The translations under genes were made by a program, and so were the position numbers. A stretch of DNA of 64,000 nt, taken from the NCBI GenBank assembly GCA_020638905.1, contig JACKHP010000011.1:42193-106192 (forward strand), in the 5' to 3' direction. This DNA is from Planctomycetota bacterium (GTDB lineage: Bacteria > Planctomycetota > B15-G4). Shown in pieces: positions 1 to 10,331 of this stretch. The notes beneath the pieces are model-generated. The model had not been told where the DNA came from. It made no database searches and worked only from the letters and a program-made list of their open reading frames with translations. The first letter of the stretch is position 1; every line of letters starts with the position of its first letter.

Positions 1-2
1 CG

Positions 3-104
3 GGTTTCGACGACCACGATGCGACCGAAACGGCGCTTGAGGGGTGGGGAGACGACCAGCCGATGGGGTCTCACCCCCTGGTGCCCAAGCGTCCACACGC
101 ATGA
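3..104 (+). CDS. C-terminal fragment of an unknown protein (truncated by window edge)
   Basis: This frame is open from the window edge to a TGA at 102-104 and encodes 33 residues rich in Asp, Gly and Pro, ending KRPHA. Third codon positions are mostly G or C, as in the neighbouring genes. A strong intrinsic terminator begins 3 bases after the stop, which supports this frame as the true end of a plus-strand gene. No domain can be recognised from so short a tail. Another frame ends at position 40, but it lies further from the terminator. Confidence 0.45.
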   Translation, partial: GFDDHDATETALEGWGDDQPMGSHPLVPKRPHA

Positions 105-106
105 CC

Positions 107-139
107 GGCGCGGGACTTCGGTCCCGCGCCGTCTTTTCT
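107..139 (+). terminator. Rho-independent terminator with TTCG tetraloop
   Basis: A perfect 10-bp stem (GGCGCGGGAC / GTCCCGCGCC) closes a TTCG tetraloop and is followed by GTCTTTTCT. The T-rich tail lies only on the plus side, so it ends the gene entering from the left edge. It sits between convergent genes. Confidence 0.9.
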
Positions 140-160
140 CGAGGCACGAGGGGGAGGGGT

Positions 161-919
161 TCAGCGCGCGGGATCGGCCGCGAGGGCCTCTCCGACCCGG
201 GCCAGCGAACGCTCCAGGGCCGCGAGTTCGACAAAGTCGGGCATGCGGCGCACGTGGTCGGCCAGGTTGGTGCCTGCGGCGCTGTAGGTCCCGCCCGAGA
301 GCCGCACCGAGAGGCGGCTCGTGCGGAACTCCGGCCCGTCGTCGGGACGCGAGCCGGACGGACTCAGCGACTCCTTGCGCACCTGCTCGCGCGGGTCGAG
401 CCGGATGGCGAAGAAACCCGCCTCGTTGAGCGCGGCCAGGAGCGGCCCGAGCCGCACGGGGTCGATCCGGCGCTCGCGCCGGAACGCGGGCTCGGTCTCG
501 GCCGTCCCGCGGTGCGCGGTCTCGACCACGAGGCCGTCGGCGTGCACCGCCAGAAGGCGCACCAGCGGCGGTCCCTCGCAGTCGGTGAAGTCCTCCTCGA
601 GCCAGACGACGGGCTCGTCGCCGCCGCCCAGCACGAGCTCTTCGGCGGGCAGACGCTCGGGCACCCAGGCCAGGGCCGCCCGGGGATCGGGAGGCGGCAG
701 CTCGAGCCGCTCGCCGGGCGCCGCGACGAAGCCCTCCACCCCCGCGTCGGTCGCCCGCGGGGGGGCGTCGGGCAGGGCCGGTCGTTCGGGGGCGGGGACG
801 CCGCCGGCCGGGAGCCGCGGGCGCGATCCGGTCTCCCCGGCGGAGGTCGAGAGCCACGTCCAGGCGCCTGAGGCGGCCAACACGGCGAAGGCGGCGAGCG
901 GGAGCCAGGGACGCGGCAT
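161..919 (-). CDS. Secreted or membrane-anchored hypothetical protein, 252 aa
   Basis: Unrecognised protein. The N-terminus (MPRPWLPLAAFAVLAASG) is a signal peptide or single membrane anchor, followed by a Pro-rich linker to about residue 65 and a globular domain. The ORF continues 10 codons upstream, but the ATG at 919 is preferred: a TATCCT hexamer at 926-931 ends 6 nt before it, the spacing expected for a leaderless transcript. The GGGAG that abuts this ATG is too close to work as a normal ribosome site. The gene is convergent with the left-edge gene and divergent from the histidine kinase. No function is assigned. Confidence 0.7.
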   Translation of the reverse strand: MPRPWLPLAAFAVLAASGAWTWLSTSAGETGSRPRLPAGGVPAPERPALPDAPPRATDAGVEGFVAAPGERLELPPPDPRAALAWVPERLPAEELVLGGGDEPVVWLEEDFTDCEGPPLVRLLAVHADGLVVETAHRGTAETEPAFRRERRIDPVRLGPLLAALNEAGFFAIRLDPREQVRKESLSPSGSRPDDGPEFRTSRLSVRLSGGTYSAAGTNLADHVRRMPDFVELAALERSLARVGEALAADPAR

Positions 920-998
920 CTCCCGAGGATACCTCGCCCGCCGCCGCACTCCGGGTTGGCCGCGACAAGTGCCTCAAGCAGCCGGCTGGCCGAGGTCG

Positions 999-4217
<3,219 letters not shown>

Positions 4218-4299
4218 CCGCGCGGGACGTCGAGGGGCCCGGCACGACGCCGTCGCGTCCCGTCCGTCGCTCGCCGCCCGGCTTCCCGTGAGCTCGCCG

Positions 4300-4755
4300 A
4301 TGCACGAGATCTACGTCGACGCCGACAGCTGTCCCGTGAAGGACGAGATCGTACGCGTCGCGACGCGGCACGCTCTCTCGGTGCACGTGGTCTCCAACCA
4401 GTCGCAACGCGTGCCCGAGGGCGAGGCCTTCCGGGCCGTGCTCGTGGGCGACGGCTTCGACGAGGCCGACGACTGGATCGCGACCCACGCCGGCCCGGGC
4501 GACATCGTCGTCACCGCGGACATCCTGCTCGCGGCGCGCTGTCTCGCGCTGGGGGCGCGCGCCCTCACCCCGCGCGGACGCGTCTTCGCCGACACGAGCA
4601 TCGGGGAGGCCCTCGCGGCCCGCGAGACCCAGGCCCTGCTGCGCGAGATGGGACTGCCCTCGAAGGGGCCGCCGCCCTTCACCGACAAGGACCGTTCGCG
4701 CTTCCTGCAGCGCCTCGACGAGCTGGTCCACGCCGTGCGACGCGCGCAGAGCTGA
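4300..4755 (+). CDS. YaiI/YqxD family (UPF0178, DUF188) protein
   Basis: A 151-aa protein matching the YaiI/YqxD family over its full length. The N-terminus IYVDADSCPVKDEI is the family hallmark, with paired acidic residues as in PIN-like nucleases. GDIVVTADILLAARCL and the C-terminal segment FTDKDRSRFLQRLDELV also match. Family members are small cytoplasmic proteins of undefined biochemical role, thought to be PIN-fold related. The ORF is open upstream, but homology begins at the ATG at 4300. It is 82 bases from the kinase stop, so it could be co-transcribed or independent. Confidence 0.9.
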   Translation: MHEIYVDADSCPVKDEIVRVATRHALSVHVVSNQSQRVPEGEAFRAVLVGDGFDEADDWIATHAGPGDIVVTADILLAARCLALGARALTPRGRVFADTSIGEALAARETQALLREMGLPSKGPPPFTDKDRSRFLQRLDELVHAVRRAQS

Positions 4756-4849
4756 CGCGCCGCGACGCCGGGCGCGATTCGCGGCGGGCCACGGCACGCG
4801 ACCGCGTGCTACCTTCAGCGGTCCCTCCTCGATCGAGATCGGACCGCCC

Positions 4850-5464
4850 GTGGACCACCCGACACAGGCCCGCGGTCTGGCCGACGATCCTGCGCTCGCC
4901 GCGCGCCTCGCCGACCTGTGCCGCGAAGGACGCCGTCTCGCGGCACGCTTCGAGCGCGACGTGCGCAGCCAGGGCTTCCACCCGTTCAAGCCGGCCGACT
5001 ACGAGGACGTGCTCGACGCGCTGGTCGGGCTGCGCCGTCCGGGCCTGCGCTTCCTCGAGTGGGGTTCGGCCACGGGCGTGATCACGATCATGGCCGACAT
5101 GCTCGGCATGGACGCTGCCGGCATCGAGCTCGACGCCGACCTCGTCGACGACGCGCGCGCCCTGGCCACGCGCCACGGCTCGCACGCCAGCTTCGTGGCC
5201 GGCAGCTTCCTGCCCACCGGCTACACCTGGACGTCGCCCGACGGCGAGAGCCACCTGGGCACGCTGGGAGAGGGCACGTCGGCCTACGCCGCGCTCGGCC
5301 ACGACCTCGACGCGTACGACGTGGTCTACGCCTATCCGTGGATCGGCGAGGAGCCGGTCATGCGCGACGTCATGGCGCGCCACGGCAAGCGCGACGCGCG
5401 CCTCCTGCTGCACGCCTGGACCGCGGGCGTGGACGTGCACCGCGTCGACGCCACCACGCACTGA
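4850..5464 (+). CDS. Class I SAM-dependent methyltransferase-like protein
   Basis: A 204-aa protein with a Rossmann methyltransferase core. Motif I is FLEWGSATGVITIMADMLG and the motif II acidic residue lies in GIELDADLV; a later YDVVYAYPWIGEE matches the motif IV region. An all-helical region of about 60 residues precedes the core. The substrate is unknown. Translation appears to start at the GTG at 4850. A TACCTT hexamer at 4810-4815 could be a -10 element, giving a leader of about 30 nt. It converges with the secreted protein gene at 5566. Confidence 0.75.
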   Translation: MDHPTQARGLADDPALAARLADLCREGRRLAARFERDVRSQGFHPFKPADYEDVLDALVGLRRPGLRFLEWGSATGVITIMADMLGMDAAGIELDADLVDDARALATRHGSHASFVAGSFLPTGYTWTSPDGESHLGTLGEGTSAYAALGHDLDAYDVVYAYPWIGEEPVMRDVMARHGKRDARLLLHAWTAGVDVHRVDATTH

Positions 5465-5481
5465 CGCTCGGGCAGCGTGCC

Positions 5482-5499
5482 GGCGCGCGACCGCGCGCC
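5482..5499. terminator. GC-rich hairpin between convergent genes
   Basis: GGCGCGC / GCGCGCC forms a 7-bp stem around GACC in the 101-bp gap between two convergent genes. There is no T-tract, so its role as a bidirectional terminator is inferred from position. Confidence 0.4.
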
Positions 5500-5565
5500 G
5501 CGTCGCGCACCCGACGTCGGCGCGGGACGCGACGCTCCTCGCGCGCACCCCGCGCCGCCGTCGTC

Positions 5566-6735
5566 TCAGGGCACCACGGTCCCGAAGGCCACCGGACCGT
5601 TGGCGCCCTGGGTCAGCTCGACGGTGTACGAGCCGGGTGCGAGGCCCGCGAACGAGCCGACGAACATGCAGTCCTCGCCGACGGCGGCCACGACGTTCGT
5701 GGTGAACCCGCCGGGGCCGTGGATCGTGACGGTCACCGCGCCGGCACCCGGGTCGGCCACGCCGCCGATTTCGAGGCGCGAGGTCTCCGACGAGCGCAGG
5801 CGACCGGCGGACGTCCACGTCTTGGCCAGGTTCTTGGCCGGCGCGGCGGGCGGTGCGGCCTCGGGATCGGCGCCCGGTGTCACGACCGGCTCGTCGAGCG
5901 CGAATAGCGCCAGCGCCTCGGGGTAGTCGGCCACGAGCAACAGCGCGTCGTCGTCGCCCTTGGCCGCCTTGGCGAGCACCTTCACGAACTTCTTGAACTT
6001 CTTGTAGGACGACGACTGGAACTTGTCCTCGAGCTGCGTGAGCTTGCCGACGTAGTCGTCCCACACGCCGCAGCCGCCCGGGTAGAGCGAGAGGATGTCC
6101 TCGTCGGGTGCGATGTCCGCGGCGTCGTCCTGCCACAGCTCGGCCCAGGTCTGGTCGTAGAGGTCGTCGAGCGTCAGGCCCAGGTCGGACTGGAACGCAC
6201 CCAGCGCGTCGGCCGCCGCGAAGTACGCATCGTTCAGGTCGATCACGCCGTCGGCCGCGTCGGCGGCGATGTCGGCCAGTTCGTCGCAGTACTGGGAGAA
6301 GCCCACGCCGACCACGGCCTTGGCGTCCTTGGCGGCCGCCGAGACGAGCTTCTTGGCGTCCTTCAGGAAGGTCTTCTCGTCGAACAGCACGTTGACCGGA
6401 TAGGTGAACATGAAGCCTTCGCAGGCGCCGATCGACCCGTTCTCCGTCAGGATCGTGACGTCGGCGACCCCCACGCCCACCGGCTGGATGACCACGGTGT
6501 GCTTCTTGGCCGCGCCCTCGGTCATCGTGACCGTCGCCACGCTCTCGTCGCTGCTCGAGGCCATGACCGCGAACGTGCAGCCTTGGGTGCCGGAGATCTT
6601 GATCACCTTCGTCTTCCCCGTGCCGACGAACTCGATCGTCGTGCCGCTGGGGACGTTCGGCTTGTTCGCCCACGCGACGGGCGTCGCCACGAGCAAGGCG
6701 AGCAACACGACGACGGGCATCACGGACACACGCAT
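5566..6735 (-). CDS. Secreted hypothetical protein with N- and C-terminal beta domains
   Basis: A 389-aa exported protein. Residues 1-23 form a signal peptide ending AWA. The first domain (about 25-130) is beta-rich with Thr/Val strands and a Cys pair, resembling bacterial Ig-like folds. The middle (about 130-290) is Ala/Lys/Asp-rich and helical, with hydrophobic heptads. The last about 70 residues after a Pro/Ala linker form a second beta domain (GGVADPGAGAVTVTIHGPGG). No catalytic motif is visible. The start at 6735 has GAGG 7 nt upstream. A TATGAT hexamer at 6831-6836 and a CCGGGCG/CGCCCGG hairpin downstream of it suggest a promoter with a structured leader. Function unknown; a surface structural role is plausible. 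Confidence 0.75.
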   Translation of the reverse strand: MRVSVMPVVVLLALLVATPVAWANKPNVPSGTTIEFVGTGKTKVIKISGTQGCTFAVMASSSDESVATVTMTEGAAKKHTVVIQPVGVGVADVTILTENGSIGACEGFMFTYPVNVLFDEKTFLKDAKKLVSAAAKDAKAVVGVGFSQYCDELADIAADAADGVIDLNDAYFAAADALGAFQSDLGLTLDDLYDQTWAELWQDDAADIAPDEDILSLYPGGCGVWDDYVGKLTQLEDKFQSSSYKKFKKFVKVLAKAAKGDDDALLLVADYPEALALFALDEPVVTPGADPEAAPPAAPAKNLAKTWTSAGRLRSSETSRLEIGGVADPGAGAVTVTIHGPGGFTTNVVAAVGEDCMFVGSFAGLAPGSYTVELTQGANGPVAFGTVVP

Positions 6736-6869
6736 GGATACGCCTCGGACGAGGAATCGGGCAGACGACGCGCCACCGCTGCCCGCGCTGGCGCGTGCCG
6801 GGCGCGCGAGGCACGCCCGGTGGTGCTGCGATCATATCGGTCGCGTCGCCGCGACGGAGCGCCCGTCGA

Positions 6870-8174
6870 TCAGAACGACGCGTCGAGCAGGGTGAGCTGG
6901 GCCGGACTCCCGAGCGACACGCCGCCGCCCGGCGCGAGGAACGCCGACTGCAGGAACAGTCCCGCACCCTCGACGCCCGGCGGCAGGTCGGGCACGAGCA
7001 GCGACACCGTGAACACGCCGCTCGGCGGCACCGTGCCCACCGCGTACGGCCCCACGAACGGGCCGAGCATGAACACGCCCTGCCACGCCGGCTTGAACAC
7101 CGCAGACGTCTCGAGCGAGAGCAGCAGCACCGTCGATTCGCCCGGCTCTCCCTTGAACTGCAGGCCGATCGTCTCGCCCTCCTGCCCGGCCTTGCTCGAG
7201 TTCATCGCGCGCGCCGCGCCGACGATCGGCAGGTACGTGCCCGCCCCGGCCACCGGCGCGCCCGGATCGCCCGTCACGCCGCAGAAGAACACGTCGCCCT
7301 CCTGGCCGGCGACGAGCGCCGTGTCGAGGGTGCGTGCGGTCGCACCCGCGGCGAGGCGCAGGGCGTCGCCGCCGTCGCCGCTGCTCCAGAACGGATCGGG
7401 GCTCCCGTCGCACAGGAACTCGATGGCCTCGTTGCCGTCGCCCGCCACGAACGCCGAGTTCGACGCGAAGAGCGAACCGCCGGCGAGCACCCGCGCACCG
7501 TGCCCCCCGTCGCCGCCCTCCTTGCAGCCCTCGTTGCCACGCCCGCCGACGACCTGGCTGTCGTAGACCCACACGTTGGACGTCTCGACGAGCAGTCCCG
7601 GGCCTCCTGCGCCGCCGATCTCGGCTCCGGAGGAGCATTCACGCGCCGCGCCGATGCCGCCCTCGAACTGGCAGCCCAGGAACGCCACGTCGAACGAGCC
7701 GGTCACCCGCGCGGCCGGGGCTCCGGCCTCGCCGAAGGTCGGGTCGTTGCCCTTGCCGTCTCCGCCCCACACCTGGCAGGCCTGCACGCGCACCGATCCG
7801 GCGCAGTCGCGCACGACCAGTCCCGGGTGCTCGTCGGTCGGCTTCGAAAAGGCACCGACGAAGCGCAGGAAGCTCAGCACCACCGTGCGCGAGGACGAGA
7901 GGTTCTTCACGCTCGACGGCCCGCCGTCGACCTGCACGGCGCCGAGCGTCGAGTCGGGATCGATGACGACGGTGAGCGCCTTGTCGTCGATCGTGAAGGC
8001 CTGATAGGTGCCGTCGCGGACGAACACGAAGTCGCCGTCGACGGCCGCGTCGACCGCCGCCTGGATGGTGGTGAAGTCGGCGCCGCCCGAATCATCGACG
8101 GTGAGCACGTCGGCGTGGAGTTGCGTCGCGAGCATCGCGCCGATCGACGCGACGAGGATGGTACGGATCGACAT
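6870..8174 (-). CDS. Secreted right-handed beta-helix protein with C-terminal beta module
   Basis: A 434-aa protein with a signal peptide (residues 1-21) followed by VDDSGGADFTTIQAAVDAA, the typical opening of pectin-lyase-like parallel beta-helix proteins. The body has repeated GGDG/GGRGN turns and V(L/F)-rich strands expected of helix coils. No polysaccharide-lyase catalytic residues are evident. The last about 110 residues form a separate beta module with GEPGEST and a closing hydrophobic tail. The same module appears to end the proteins at 8324-9583 and 28935-30884. GGAGG lies 7 nt before the ATG. The next gene upstream (8324-9583) is a paralogue; the two may be co-transcribed. Likely cell-surface or extracellular. 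Confidence 0.8.
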   Translation of the reverse strand: MSIRTILVASIGAMLATQLHADVLTVDDSGGADFTTIQAAVDAAVDGDFVFVRDGTYQAFTIDDKALTVVIDPDSTLGAVQVDGGPSSVKNLSSSRTVVLSFLRFVGAFSKPTDEHPGLVVRDCAGSVRVQACQVWGGDGKGNDPTFGEAGAPAARVTGSFDVAFLGCQFEGGIGAARECSSGAEIGGAGGPGLLVETSNVWVYDSQVVGGRGNEGCKEGGDGGHGARVLAGGSLFASNSAFVAGDGNEAIEFLCDGSPDPFWSSGDGGDALRLAAGATARTLDTALVAGQEGDVFFCGVTGDPGAPVAGAGTYLPIVGAARAMNSSKAGQEGETIGLQFKGEPGESTVLLLSLETSAVFKPAWQGVFMLGPFVGPYAVGTVPPSGVFTVSLLVPDLPPGVEGAGLFLQSAFLAPGGGVSLGSPAQLTLLDASF

Positions 8175-8323
8175 GGGCCTGCCTCCTGGATGTCTGCCCG
8201 GACCGAGGTGCGCCCGTCCGCGCTCGATCCCAGGACAGCGACGCTAACACGACTTGCGCGATACGTGGGGTGTGACCTGCAACGGAGCCCGCGGTCGCCT
8301 TGGCCTTCGCGCGTGCAACGGGG

Positions 8324-9583
8324 CTACGGCGCGAGGAACAGTCCCACGCTCGGTCCCCCGAGTCGCCGCGTGCCGCCGCTCGCGAAGAGGGCCTGCGCCG
8401 CGAGCGTCACGCCGTCGAGCCCCGCCGGGACGCTCGGCACGCTCACCACGAGATCGAGCTCGCCGCTCGCGGGCAGCACGCCCAGCGGCACGTCGGCGAA
8501 CGGCAGCGCGAGGTGCAGCACGAGCTCGCTGGCCGGGAAGTAGTGGCCGGGCATCACGTCCGGCGAGAGCAGCAGCACGAGCGCCTCGCCCGGCTCGCCG
8601 TGGAACGTGAGCGTCACGTCGTCGCCGGCCACCACCGGCGCGCTCATCGTCATGTCGTGCGCGTTCCCGGTGAGCGTGACGTGCGCGCCCGACTGCGCGA
8701 TCTCGGACACGCCCGGGAGGCCCGCCGGCTGACCGCACGTCCCCGGCGTCGTCGCGCCGGGCCCGATGTCGACGTCGCGCGTGCGCAGCAGCGGCGCATC
8801 GGACCCGTTGCCGAGCCGCACCCCGCTGCCCGCGTCGCCCCCCGGGAAGCAGAACGTGGCCGGACTCCCGCCGTCGCCACCGCGGATCGAGCCGCCGGAC
8901 GCGAACACCTCGCTCGCACCGAAGATCCACGCGCCGTCGCCGCCGTCGCCGTTCGGGGTCACCGGGAAGAAGAAGTCCTGGAAGGCGTCGTTGCCGTCGC
9001 CGCCGAGGACCTCGCACCCGTGCAGGAAGACGCGGCTGTCGTCGACGCGCAGGCCCGTCACCGCGAACTGTCCGAAGCCGCCGCTCAGCACGCAACCGTG
9101 CGCGGTGACCGAGGTCGCGTTCCTCGCGTGCAGCCCGATGCCGTTGTTCGGGTGGACGTCGCAGTCCTCGAGTACCACCGGACCGGCGCAATCCTCGACG
9201 AGCACCGCGGTCTCGGGATCGGTGTTCGTGGTCGTGAGCTCGAGACCGCGCACCACGACCCGCTGGTCGGCCGCGAGGTTGCGCACGATGAGCGTCTCGG
9301 GCTCGGCGGAGAGCGCCAACGTGCGCAGCGTCGAGCGTCCTTCCGAGACGATCGTGAGCCCCTTGCCGTCGAGGTGGATGAAGTCGAAGTTCGTGTAGCC
9401 GTCGGCGACCAGCACGAGGTCGCCGTCCGAGGCCGCGAGCACCGCCTCGGCGACCGAGCCGAAGCCCCCGCTCCCCACGTAGTGCACCGTCTGTGCGACG
9501 AGCCGCGACGGAACGGCGAGCGCGAGCAGGCTCGCGAGGACGATCGGGGACGACACGACGCGCAGGGTGCGGACGGACTTCAT
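8324..9583 (-). CDS. Secreted right-handed beta-helix protein, paralogue of the adjacent gene
   Basis: A 419-aa exported protein with a signal peptide to about residue 30 (ending LVAQ). The beta-helix opens with VHYVGSGGFGSVAEAVLAAS, and the repeats carry LVEDC and LHGCEVLGGDGND turns like those of the neighbour at 6870-8174. The last about 110 residues are the shared beta module (HGEPGEALVLLLS and a terminal QALFASGG strand). Order and spacing suggest a tandem duplication followed by strong divergence. GGAG precedes the ATG at 9583. The upstream 205 bp are shared with the divergent ECF sigma gene. Substrate or ligand unknown. Confidence 0.8.
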   Translation of the reverse strand: MKSVRTLRVVSSPIVLASLLALAVPSRLVAQTVHYVGSGGFGSVAEAVLAASDGDLVLVADGYTNFDFIHLDGKGLTIVSEGRSTLRTLALSAEPETLIVRNLAADQRVVVRGLELTTTNTDPETAVLVEDCAGPVVLEDCDVHPNNGIGLHARNATSVTAHGCVLSGGFGQFAVTGLRVDDSRVFLHGCEVLGGDGNDAFQDFFFPVTPNGDGGDGAWIFGASEVFASGGSIRGGDGGSPATFCFPGGDAGSGVRLGNGSDAPLLRTRDVDIGPGATTPGTCGQPAGLPGVSEIAQSGAHVTLTGNAHDMTMSAPVVAGDDVTLTFHGEPGEALVLLLSPDVMPGHYFPASELVLHLALPFADVPLGVLPASGELDLVVSVPSVPAGLDGVTLAAQALFASGGTRRLGGPSVGLFLAP

Positions 9584-9788
9584 CGGCGCTCTCCGGGGGC
9601 TCTGCGGCCCGCGACCGCGACGTGCGGGACGGTGCCTCCCTCACCATGCGCGAAATGCCGACGGACGACGTGACGCGCACCGCGAAAAATCGCGCGCCCC
9701 GGGACGCCCGTCCGTCGACGCCTCCGCGCCGCCGCTCCTCGGCGCGTCGCGCCTTGCCGGATCGTCGCCCCCGTGCTTCGATGCGGCC

Positions 9789-10331
9789 ATGCGAGAGGAT
9801 GCGAGGGACGCGCAGCCGGTCGATGCGTGGATCGCGACGCTCTACGACTGCCTGCGCGAGCTGGCGGCGCGCGCCCTGGGACGCGAGTCCGACGCGCACA
9901 CGCTGCAGCCCACGGCCCTCGTCCACGAGGCCTACCTGCGTCTCGTGGGATCGGTCGATGCCGTCGACGGACGCGCGCACTTCATGGCGATGGCCGCGCG
10001 CGTCGTGCGCGAGGTGCTCGTCGACCACGCCCGACGTCGGCGCGCCGCCAAGCGCGGCGGCGCCTGGGCACGCGTCACGCTGCAGGCTGTCGACGACCTC
10101 GGCGCGCCGGGCTCCGACGCGCTCGACCTGCTCGCCCTCGACGAGGCCCTCACGCGGCTCGAGCGAGACCATCCGCGCGCGGCGCGCGTCGTCGAGCTGC
10201 GGTACTTCAGCGGCCTCTCCATCGACGAGACGGCGACGGCGCTCTCGATCTCGCCGGCGACCGTCGACGTCGACTGGCGTTTCGCGCGCGCGTGGCTCGG
10301 CCGCGCGCTCGAGGACGGTGACGCGGCGTGA
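9789..10331 (+). CDS. ECF-type RNA polymerase sigma factor, TIGR02999-like
   Basis: A 180-aa sigma factor with region 2 (LQPTALVHEAYLRLVG, the signature of the TIGR02999 group common in Planctomycetes) and region 4 (LRYFSGLSIDETATALSIS, then a recognition helix near VDVDWRFARAWL). No anti-sigma factor is encoded beside it. Instead its TGA overlaps the GTG of a Ser/Thr kinase by 4 bases, so the two are translationally coupled. This fits the known pairing in which a kinase, not an anti-sigma factor, controls the sigma factor. The ORF extends upstream, but homology begins at the ATG at 9789. Confidence 0.93.
   Translation: MREDARDAQPVDAWIATLYDCLRELAARALGRESDAHTLQPTALVHEAYLRLVGSVDAVDGRAHFMAMAARVVREVLVDHARRRRAAKRGGAWARVTLQAVDDLGAPGSDALDLLALDEALTRLERDHPRAARVVELRYFSGLSIDETATALSISPATVDVDWRFARAWLGRALEDGDAA

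Noticed and set aside
1..40. GGTTTCGAC near the left edge, reminiscent of a tmRNA 5' end
   Set aside because: No matching alanine acceptor, tag reading frame or 3' T-arm is present; a coding tail followed by a terminator explains the region better.
4679..6967. 762-codon minus-strand ORF
   Set aside because: Shadow of the methyltransferase-like and secreted-protein genes.
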